DNA of 10,140 nucleotides, from positions 1 to 10,140 of the forward strand of contig PMJT01000144.1 of assembly GCA_003158495.1 (NCBI GenBank), read 5' to 3'. This stretch comes from Chloroflexota bacterium. Its GTDB lineage: Bacteria > Chloroflexota > Limnocylindria > Limnocylindrales > CSP1-4. Made by a program: the position numbers and the translations under genes. The notes under the pieces were generated by a model. That model was not told the DNA's origin and did not search any database. It saw nothing but the letters and a program-made list of their open reading frames with translations. Below, one piece after another: positions 1-6,486 of the stretch; within the stretch, counting starts at the first letter, position 1; each line of letters opens with the position of its first letter.

Positions 1-617
1 TCTGCCACATCGCCTACAAGGGCCAGACGTACAACGGCAAGCAAGCCCTGCACGTGATGACCAGCAAGGGCGCCACCACCCTCGACATCACGAGCTACGG
101 CAACGGCCTCGTGGGCCGCGGCGTCCTGCTGGACATCCCGCGATTCCGCGACGTCAAGTGGCTCGAGCCGGGCGACGCGGTCCGGCGCGAGGAACTCGAG
201 GCCTGCGAGAAGGACATCGGCCTGACACTGGGCGAAGGCGACATCCTCGTCTTCCGAACCGGCCACCATCGCCGCCGGCTCGAACTCGGCGCGTGGAGCA
301 ACGATCCCCCGCCGGCCGGCGAAGGCAAGGCCGGCCTCCACGTCGACACGATCCCCTGGATGCACGAACGCAGGATCGCCGCCTTCCTTCCAGACGGTGA
401 CGGCGAAGCGGTACCCAGCGTGGTCGAAGGAATGACCTATCCAATCCACCCCCTGCAAATCACGGCGATGGGCATGCTCGCCTCGGACAGCCTCCAGTTC
501 GAGGACCTGGCCCGCGCCTGCGAGGAGGAGGGTCGCTGGGAGTTCATGGTCGTGGGCCTGCCACTCCGCCTCCCGGGCGGTACCGGCTCGCCCTGGAATC
601 CGATCGCGATCTTCTGA
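1..617 (+). CDS. Cyclase-family (PF04199) metal-dependent hydrolase, 3' part
   Basis: The reading frame is open to the left edge (first full codon at base 3), so the start and the N-terminal part lie outside the window; 204 residues and the TGA stop are visible. The visible part opens with CHIAYKGQTYNG, continues with a GRGVLLDIPR segment and an HVDTIPWMHERR segment, and ends with PLRLPGGTGSPWNPIAIF. These are hallmarks of the larger 'cyclase family protein' group related to kynurenine formamidase and isatin hydrolase, which use a metal to hydrolyse amide or lactam bonds. The signature metal motif (HxGTHxD) would lie upstream of the window and cannot be checked. A GTG at 54 and an ATG at 57 are internal, since homologous sequence continues upstream of them. 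The next gene, 144 bp downstream on the same strand, is an amino-acid-type permease, so substrate uptake and hydrolysis may be coupled (inference). The exact substrate is unknown. Confidence 0.88.
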   Translation, partial: CHIAYKGQTYNGKQALHVMTSKGATTLDITSYGNGLVGRGVLLDIPRFRDVKWLEPGDAVRREELEACEKDIGLTLGEGDILVFRTGHHRRRLELGAWSNDPPPAGEGKAGLHVDTIPWMHERRIAAFLPDGDGEAVPSVVEGMTYPIHPLQITAMGMLASDSLQFEDLARACEEEGRWEFMVVGLPLRLPGGTGSPWNPIAIF

Positions 618-746
618 TGGAGGAGTCGTGGGGGTCCAACTCAGTGCTGGAGAGGAGGACGCCTAACGCGACGAGGACCTGAGTATCCGGGTCGCGGCGG
701 CTGTTCGCCCGGCGGCCTACGTCAAGGTCTGGTCAGGTAGAAACGC

Positions 747-756
747 AGGAGAGAGG
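747..756 (+). promoter_or_regulatory. Ribosome binding site of the APC permease
   Basis: A purine-rich AGGAGAGAGG lies five bases before the ATG at 762 and fixes that start. The rest of the 144-bp spacer (618-761) shows no convincing -35/-10 pair and no T-tailed terminator. Co-transcription with the upstream hydrolase is therefore possible but not shown. Confidence 0.7.
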
Positions 757-761
757 TTCCA

Positions 762-2309
762 ATGGCACAAGCAGCACTGCCGGCTGTGTCTGTCGCAGAA
801 ACCAACCTGAAGGCGGGCGCCCTCAAGCTGCCCTCCATCTTCATGCAGAGCCTCACGATGGTCGCCCCGGGCATCGCCGCGTGCTTCTACACGCCGGTCG
901 TAGTTGCCCAGGCCGGCCTGGCTGCGCCGCTCGCCTACCCGATCGCCTTCGTGATCGTTCTGGTCACCGCGGTCGTGCTCGCCGAGTTGGCCAAGGCTGT
1001 TCCTTCCGCCGGCGGGTACTACACGTACGTCGCCCGCGGCGTCGGCCCTCGATGGGGCTTTCTCGTCTCATGGCTGAACATCATCTACGCCCCGCTTGTC
1101 CTTGGCGCCGTGACCGTCTTCTCCGGACAGGTCGTGTCGAACGCCCTCGGCTGGCCGGACTGGTTCCCGCTCGCCTTCATGGTAGTCGTGTGCTCCGGAG
1201 TGGCGGCCGTCCAGTTCGTCGGCGTCCAGATCAGCGGCAAGACCCTGGTCCTGCTCGGCGGTATTGAGCTGGTCGTGGTCTTCATCCTGGGCCTGTGGGG
1301 CCTTGCCAACCCGGGCCCGGGTGGACTCAACCTCAAGCCGTTCGATCCGGGCAACGCCACCAGCACTTCGGGCCTGTTCCTCGCCGCAGTCTTCGCGATT
1401 CAGGCGTTCACCGGGTGGGAGGGCGCCGCGCCGATGGCCGAGGAAACCGAGAACCCGCGCCGGAATATCCCGCGCGCGCTGATCGGTTCCGTGATCCTCT
1501 TCGGCATCTTCATCGTGATCATGCAGTGGGGCATCATGATCGGCTGGGGCACCGACAACTTCGCGGCAATCGGTACCGCCGCCACCCTGCCGGCGATCAC
1601 TCTGTCCCAGAAGTTCTGGGGCGACTTCTGGGGCATCCTGCTCCTGATGCTGGTCAGCTCAACCATCGCAGTGTCGATCGCATGCGCCAACGTCTCGACC
1701 AGAATGTGGTACCGCATGGGTCTCGACGGTGCGTTCCCGAAGTGGTTCGCAAAGGTCCACCCCGTTCGCAAGACGCCTCAGAACGCCATCCTTGCCCAGT
1801 GGATCCTCGCCCTTGCGACCGGCTTCGGTCTGACCTGGTTCGCCTGGGTAGCGACTCCGGTCGCCGCGGGCGCCGCGATAACGGCGACCGTCGCCTATCA
1901 AAATCAGTACTACATCGACGGCACCATGATTGGCTTCGTCGTGCTGGCGATCTACAGCCTGGGCAACCTCGCCGCATTCATGCTCTATTGGAACGAACGC
2001 CGAAGCGAATTCAACGTGGTTCGCCACATCGTCTTCCCGTTCCTCTCCACGCTGGGCATGCTCATCGTCTTCCTGTTCGCTATTGGCTGGGTGGGCGGCA
2101 ATCCGCTCACCGTCGGTGGCGGCACCTTCCCGACTCCGCCGCTGAACTGGGCCGTCGTCTTCACCGGCATCTGGCTGGTCGCTGGCGTCGTGATCCTCTT
2201 CGTGCTGCGAGCCATGCACAAGGAGGACTGGATCGCCAAGGCCGCGGTAGCCGCTTCCGAGCGACCCGCGACTGACGAGGAGATCAAGGAGATGGCCGGC
2301 GAGTGGTGA
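762..2309 (+). CDS. APC-superfamily amino acid/amine permease
   Basis: A 515-residue integral membrane protein, the usual length for a 12-helix transporter of the amino acid-polyamine-organocation (APC) superfamily. The first helix region (about residues 28-48) carries the broken-helix MVAPGIAACFYTP. Residues 80-88 hold PSAGGYYTY, a very typical APC sequence after helix 2. Residues 216-240 (FTGWEGAAP, then AEETENPRRNIPRAL) match the conserved helix 6 and following loop, where substrate carboxylate and amino groups are usually held. Further helices lie around 245-262, 287-311, 345-362, 387-409, 427-443 and 463-483, and the C-terminal tail is cytoplasmic and charged. It probably imports an amino acid, amine or related organic cation by coupling to H+ or Na+. 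The ATG at 762 has a good ribosome binding site. A strong terminator follows the stop. The substrate cannot be read from sequence; the neighbouring hydrolase suggests it may be an amide or amino-acid derivative. Confidence 0.9.
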   Translation: MAQAALPAVSVAETNLKAGALKLPSIFMQSLTMVAPGIAACFYTPVVVAQAGLAAPLAYPIAFVIVLVTAVVLAELAKAVPSAGGYYTYVARGVGPRWGFLVSWLNIIYAPLVLGAVTVFSGQVVSNALGWPDWFPLAFMVVVCSGVAAVQFVGVQISGKTLVLLGGIELVVVFILGLWGLANPGPGGLNLKPFDPGNATSTSGLFLAAVFAIQAFTGWEGAAPMAEETENPRRNIPRALIGSVILFGIFIVIMQWGIMIGWGTDNFAAIGTAATLPAITLSQKFWGDFWGILLLMLVSSTIAVSIACANVSTRMWYRMGLDGAFPKWFAKVHPVRKTPQNAILAQWILALATGFGLTWFAWVATPVAAGAAITATVAYQNQYYIDGTMIGFVVLAIYSLGNLAAFMLYWNERRSEFNVVRHIVFPFLSTLGMLIVFLFAIGWVGGNPLTVGGGTFPTPPLNWAVVFTGIWLVAGVVILFVLRAMHKEDWIAKAAVAASERPATDEEIKEMAGEW

Positions 2310-2339
2310 GCCTCCGGCTCTCCCTCTCCTGACCGTAAA

Positions 2340-2371
2340 GAGCGGCGCCGCCCGAAAGGGAGGCGCCGCTC
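2340..2371 (+). terminator. Hairpin terminator after the permease
   Basis: Bases 2340-2349 (GAGCGGCGCC) pair perfectly with 2362-2371 (GGCGCCGCTC). After one G/A mismatch the helix continues as CCC/GGG closed by a GAAA tetraloop (2354-2357). The following bases (CTCTTCCC) are only moderately T-rich. The hairpin sits 30 bp after the permease stop, as expected for an intrinsic terminator or a 3'-end stabiliser. It would partly or wholly separate the permease from the downstream DUF4432 gene. Confidence 0.8.
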
Positions 2372-2410
2372 CTCTTCCCGGACATTGATCGTGGCCGGCC
2401 TGGACGGCCC

Positions 2411-2418
2411 TGGAGGTG
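2411..2418 (+). promoter_or_regulatory. Ribosome binding site of the DUF4432 gene
   Basis: TGGAGGTG contains a full GGAGG six bases before the ATG at 2423, which decides this start. Confidence 0.75.
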
Positions 2419-2422
2419 TGCA

Positions 2423-3532
<1,110 letters not shown>

Positions 3533-3596
3533 TCAAGCGGCCTTTACGACCCGCTAGATTCCGCAATCCCGCTGAACGCGCAAGACGCCTAGACTT

Positions 3597-3630
3597 GCCC
3601 CGCCTGACTGCTCCTGACTTCGCTCGGGGC
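3597..3630 (+). repeat. Inverted repeat enclosing a 7-bp direct repeat, upstream of the DUF2171-like gene
   Basis: GCCCCG (3597-3602) can pair with CGGGGC (3625-3630) around a 22-base loop. The loop region contains the direct repeat CCTGACT at 3603-3609 and 3613-3619 (ten-base period). Possible -10 boxes TAGATT (3555-3560) and TAGACT (3590-3595) lie just upstream, with no good -35 partner. It may be a leader hairpin or an operator for the small downstream gene; evidence is weak. Confidence 0.35.
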
Positions 3631-3647
3631 AGCGGGTGGGAGCAGCA

Positions 3648-3968
3648 ATGTCATATGGGTTTCTGCACCGCGCCGGCGCCGCCGCGCGTTCGTCGATCGT
3701 GGCCGCCGGCGCGAACTCGAGACGAGTTTTTGTCGCCGCCGAGATCGACCCGGGCTGGCCCGTCAAGGATGCCGACGGCGTGAATGTCGGCAGGGTCGCG
3801 GGGCTCGAGGGCGAGTACCTCGCCATCTCGCGCGGCTTCGGCCGGTCACGACTTTACGTTCCAGTCACCGGACTGAGCGCGGTAACGGAAGGGCAGGTCC
3901 GCCTCAGCCTGACGGCCGACCAGATAGAAGGCAGTCGCTGGACCGAGAAGCCGCACCAGGGACACTGA
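3648..3968 (+). CDS. Small DUF2171/PRC-barrel-like protein
   Basis: A 106-residue protein whose second half (about 35-100) looks like a DUF2171 or PRC-barrel-type small beta-barrel. A V-K-DADGVNVGRV turn is followed by alternating hydrophobic strands (EYLAISRG, SRLYVPVTGLSAVTEGQVRLSL) and a W-x-E-K-P end. Such domains occur as small stand-alone proteins and sit in stress-related or RNA-processing contexts; no enzymatic role is implied. The N-terminal 30 residues are Ala/Arg-rich and not conserved-looking. I chose ATG 3648 because GGGAG (3638-3642) is an ideal five bases upstream; a GTG at 3636 in the same frame would itself overlap that site. The TGA stop is embedded in an inverted repeat, and an OsmC gene follows after 96 bp. 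Family assignment is from sequence pattern only. Confidence 0.65.
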   Translation: MSYGFLHRAGAAARSSIVAAGANSRRVFVAAEIDPGWPVKDADGVNVGRVAGLEGEYLAISRGFGRSRLYVPVTGLSAVTEGQVRLSLTADQIEGSRWTEKPHQGH

Positions 3969-4027
3969 CGTCCCACGTCACGGGTACCCGCGGCGGGCTG
4001 GGGCCCGCAGAGCTCGCGGCATGCGAG
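3966..4027 (+). repeat. Four consecutive inverted repeats between the DUF2171-like and OsmC genes
   Basis: TGACGT-CCC-ACGTCA (3966-3980) includes the stop codon of the upstream gene. It is followed directly by the 10-bp palindrome CGGGTACCCG (3981-3990), then GCGGGC-TGGG-GCCCGC (3993-4008), then CTCGC-GGCAT-GCGAG (4013-4027). There is no T-tract after any of them, so a classic intrinsic terminator is unlikely. They may form a terminator-like structure, an operator array for the downstream peroxidase gene, or a 5' leader structure. Confidence 0.55.
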
Positions 4028-4053
4028 TATTGCTCGACAAGTCCAGAGTAGAT

Positions 4054-4059
4054 GGAGGG
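4054..4059 (+). promoter_or_regulatory. Ribosome binding site of the OsmC-family gene
   Basis: GGAGGG lies five bases before the ATG at 4065 and clearly selects it. Confidence 0.75.
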
Positions 4060-4064
4060 TTCAC

Positions 4065-4508
4065 ATGGCCCAGGTACGTCGTGCCGCGGTGAGTTGGAAG
4101 GGCAATCTCCAGTCCGGAAACGGAGTTCTGGACGCGTCTACGAGCCGGGCATTCTCCGCATTGCCGGTGACGTGGGCTTCCCGGACCGAGGCCGCCGACG
4201 GCCGGACGAGCCCAGAAGAGTTGCTTGCCGCCGCACACGCCAGTTGCTACTCGATGGCGCTTTCCAGCGACCTGACCAAGGCCGGCTTTTCGCCCGAGAG
4301 CCTTGACGTGACTTCGGTGGTCACGGCGGACCGTGTCGACGGCAAGTGGACCGTGATCTCGAGCACGCTCACGGTCCGGGGCAGAGTTCCCGGCGTGGAC
4401 GAGACACAGTTCCGGACGATCGCAGACAGCGCCAAGGACGGCTGCCCCATCTCTCGGGCGATGAAGGGCAACGTTGCCCTTAGCGTCGAGGCTGTACTCG
4501 AGCGCTGA
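4065..4508 (+). CDS. OsmC-family peroxiredoxin (organic hydroperoxide reductase)
   Basis: A 147-residue cytosolic protein of normal OsmC/Ohr length. Both reactive cysteines are present: C61 in AAAHASCYSMAL (peroxidatic) and C127 in AKDGCPISRAMKGN (resolving). E51/E52 in the SPEELLAAAHASC helix are the expected catalytic glutamate position, and R40 in WASRTEA is a candidate for the conserved arginine that activates the first cysteine. The sequence type (TSPEELLAAAHASC, then a late DGCPISRA) fits the OsmC subfamily rather than Ohr. The enzyme reduces organic hydroperoxides using lipoyl- or thiol-based reductants and is typically induced by osmotic or oxidative stress. It has its own strong ribosome binding site and is preceded by a run of inverted repeats that could carry regulation. 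It appears intact. Functional class is firm; the preferred substrate is not. Confidence 0.93.
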   Translation: MAQVRRAAVSWKGNLQSGNGVLDASTSRAFSALPVTWASRTEAADGRTSPEELLAAAHASCYSMALSSDLTKAGFSPESLDVTSVVTADRVDGKWTVISSTLTVRGRVPGVDETQFRTIADSAKDGCPISRAMKGNVALSVEAVLER

Positions 4509-4513
4509 TCGCG

Positions 4514-4533
4514 CGAGGCCCGGGCCCGCCTCG
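4514..4533 (+). terminator. Possible hairpin terminator after the OsmC gene
   Basis: CGAGGC (4514-4519) pairs with GCCTCG (4528-4533) around a GC-only loop, five bases after the OsmC stop. No T-tract follows, so it may be a transcript-end hairpin or a chance feature of GC-rich DNA. Confidence 0.35.
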
Positions 4534-4616
4534 GCTCGAGGGGTCGCCCACACCCGCAAACCCGAGAATACGGATGGATTCGTCGGCCGGGCCTCCCCTG
4601 CCGGCGCGCGCCCTGC

Positions 4617-4622
4617 TACTCT
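4617..4622 (+). promoter_or_regulatory. Putative -10 box for a leaderless transcript
   Basis: TACTCT stands exactly six bases before the ATG at 4629, the spacing seen when transcription starts on the A of the start codon. No Shine-Dalgarno sequence is found upstream of this ATG. No good -35 hexamer is visible. Confidence 0.45.
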
Positions 4623-4628
4623 CCAGCC

Positions 4629-5174
4629 ATGAGCAGACAAGATCCGCCAAAGGCCGTTCGCATCGACAGCTGGGGTTTCGACGGCAACTGGCCCGCCAGC
4701 CGGCCCGGCATCCCGATGATCGGGATCTTCCTTATCATCTTCGGCCTCCTGCTGGGTGCGGGGCAGCTCTTCAACCAGGCCGCGATCGCCGGTTCGGCCC
4801 TGTTCCTCGCCCTGGGCATCGTGCTCCTGATCGTGGGGCTGCGGGACCGGAGCGACTTCGCTCTCTACGCGGGCGTCTTCATCATCGCGGTGGCGCTGTC
4901 GGATCTGCTTCACAACACAAACGTGATCAGCGGCCCCGGCTGGGGACCGCTGTTCCTGGGCATCGGCGTCCTGGCCGTTGCGGGCGTCAGGGCCTTATCG
5001 AATCACCGCCTGGGGATCGGACTGGCCGTCGGCGCGCTGCTGGCGCTATGGGGCGGGACGGATGTCGCCTCGTACGACGGCAAGTTCCCCACGGATCGCC
5101 TGGTCGGTCCGGTGCTGCTCGTCGTCCTGGGCGTCTACGTCGTGACGCGAAGCTGGAGCGGCCGGCGCCGCTGA
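4629..5174 (+). CDS. Six-helix small membrane protein, LiaF/DUF5668-like
   Basis: A 181-residue protein with a polar 27-residue N-terminus followed by about six hydrophobic segments (approximately 28-46, 53-71, 77-92, 105-121, 128-142 and 158-174). The tail RSWSGRRR is strongly basic and likely cytoplasmic. The helix pairs resemble the small transmembrane modules of LiaI/LiaF-like (DUF5668-type) proteins, which in other bacteria sense or modulate the envelope-stress response, but the match is only to general character. No catalytic motif is seen. The start has no ribosome binding site and instead a -10-like box six bases upstream, suggesting leaderless expression. It converges on the HD-GYP gene, with 46 bp between the stops. 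Function is unassigned; it could equally be an unrelated inner-membrane protein. Confidence 0.7.
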   Translation: MSRQDPPKAVRIDSWGFDGNWPASRPGIPMIGIFLIIFGLLLGAGQLFNQAAIAGSALFLALGIVLLIVGLRDRSDFALYAGVFIIAVALSDLLHNTNVISGPGWGPLFLGIGVLAVAGVRALSNHRLGIGLAVGALLALWGGTDVASYDGKFPTDRLVGPVLLVVLGVYVVTRSWSGRRR

Positions 5175-5177
5175 CCG

Positions 5178-5200
5178 AGGTGGCACGGAAAGGTGGCACG
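5178..5200. repeat. Tandem 10-bp direct repeat in the convergent spacer
   Basis: AGGTGGCACG occurs at 5178-5187 and again at 5191-5200 with GAA between, a period of 13 bp. It fills half of the 46-bp space between two convergent stop codons. No obvious bidirectional terminator hairpin is present here. Confidence 0.7.
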
Positions 5201-5220
5201 CCCTGGGTCGGACCGAGGCC

Positions 5221-6486
5221 TCAGGCTACCTGGCGTGACCCCGGATCGGGCGTAGTGCCTCCGCCCACGGCCACGACGATCTCGCAACCCTCGCCTGAAT
5301 CCACGAGGGCGCAATCCGCGCCTGACAATGAGACGGGGCAATCCTCTTCCGCGGTCTTTACCGTCACGGCCAGCGGCTCGAGGATCGGCAGGACGGCGAG
5401 CCTGGCATGGAGCGCCTCGGTCGCCGACAACGGCACGTGCACCCCAGCGCTCAGCGTCCGTTCCAGGTCCGGATCGAGCGGCCGGATCTTGCCTTCCTCG
5501 TCGACGACCTGCTCGAATACGGCGACGATCTCCGGGTCGAACTGCGTGCCGGAGTGGGCCCGCAACTCCGCCCAGGCCCTGTCGTAGGGCATCGCCGGGC
5601 GGTAGATCCGGTCGATGGTCATGGCGTTGAACGCGTCGGCGACGGCGATGATGCGGCCGCCGAGCGGGATCGCGGTTCCGACGAGGGCGTCGGGGTAGCC
5701 TCGCCCATCCCAGCGTTCGTGATGATGGCGGACCGTCTGAGCGATCTGTGACATTGCCTCGTGCACGGACAGGATCGCGGCGCCGATCTCGCTGTGGCGT
5801 CGCATTTCGGCCATCTCGGCATCGGTCAGCTTGCCGGGCTTGAGCAGGATGGCATCGGCAATGCCGATCTTGCCGATATCGTGCAGGTAGCCACCGATGC
5901 GAATCGTCATCTGCTGCTGCTCGTCGAGGCCGAGCACGGCGGCCATGCGCTCGGACAGCACTCCGAGCTGGCGGCAGTGCTCGCCGGTCTCGAGGTTGCG
6001 GGCCTCGATTGCGGTCGAGAGCGTCAAGGCGATCGAGTCGAGCACGGGGCTCATGTATCGGTACTGCAGTGCCTCGTAGCGCATCTGGGTAGACGACAAG
6101 GCCCGCCGCACCTCGGCCATCAGCTCCTCGCCGGTGAACGGTTTGACCAGCATGCCCGTGGCCCCTTCGCGCAGGGCCTGGATCGCCGTGTCGACCGTGC
6201 CGTGGCCGGTCACGACGACGACCGGGATCTCGGGTTGCTTCTCGCGCAGCGAGCGCATGAGCGTCAGCCCGTCCATGCCCGGCATGTGGATGTCCGTAAT
6301 GACAACGTCGAAACCACCTCCGGCAAAGACCGAGCCGGCCGACAGCGGGTCGTTGCAGGACACTGCATCGAAGCCCTGGACCTCGAGCAGGCGGCGAAGT
6401 ATCTGAAGAATCACCGGCTCGTCGTCCACGCACAGGACCCGTGGCCGGGCGTGGCCCGATCTCACGGGGCGAAGATCCCAGGTCAT
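5221..6486 (-). CDS. Response regulator: receiver domain fused to HD-GYP phosphodiesterase
   Basis: 421 residues. The receiver domain (about 15-130) has the acidic pair D21/D22, phospho-acceptor D65 in ITDIHMPGMDG, T93 and K115. The HD-GYP domain (about 148-330) has H170, H202-D203 in LHDIGKIG, H231, H255-H256-E257 and GYP at 263-265, so the metal site and signature look complete. HD-GYP enzymes hydrolyse cyclic-di-GMP to pGpG or GMP. The canonical 'FDAL' aspartate after D284 is replaced by N287, a small deviation. Residues about 335-421 are an extra C-terminal region I do not recognise, with cysteines at 383, 392 and 401. The start ATG overlaps the kinase stop as ATGA, showing translational coupling, and an AAGGA site lies eight bases upstream. 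The partner kinase should phosphorylate D65 and switch cyclic-di-GMP turnover. Confidence 0.93.
   Translation of the reverse strand: MTWDLRPVRSGHARPRVLCVDDEPVILQILRRLLEVQGFDAVSCNDPLSAGSVFAGGGFDVVITDIHMPGMDGLTLMRSLREKQPEIPVVVVTGHGTVDTAIQALREGATGMLVKPFTGEELMAEVRRALSSTQMRYEALQYRYMSPVLDSIALTLSTAIEARNLETGEHCRQLGVLSERMAAVLGLDEQQQMTIRIGGYLHDIGKIGIADAILLKPGKLTDAEMAEMRRHSEIGAAILSVHEAMSQIAQTVRHHHERWDGRGYPDALVGTAIPLGGRIIAVADAFNAMTIDRIYRPAMPYDRAWAELRAHSGTQFDPEIVAVFEQVVDEEGKIRPLDPDLERTLSAGVHVPLSATEALHARLAVLPILEPLAVTVKTAEEDCPVSLSGADCALVDSGEGCEIVVAVGGGTTPDPGSRQVA

Noticed and set aside
618..761. Possible promoter before the permease (TAGAAA at 738-743)
   Set aside because: No acceptable -35 hexamer at 16-18 bp upstream and only a partial -10 match.
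3978..4913. 311-codon - strand open frame antisense to the OsmC and membrane protein genes
   Set aside because: Low-complexity, charge-rich translation without motifs, opposite two genes with clear family signatures or membrane segments.
4574..5587. 337-codon + frame starting before the membrane protein
   Set aside because: Ignores the hydrophobic-helix pattern of the frame at 4629 and runs antisense into the HD-GYP gene; compositionally a shadow.
5135..6433. Long - strand open frame of 432 codons overlapping the HD-GYP gene
   Set aside because: Its translation is dominated by Arg, Ala, Gly and Pro, typical of an out-of-frame reading of GC-rich coding DNA. The overlapping frame has full receiver and HD-GYP motifs.
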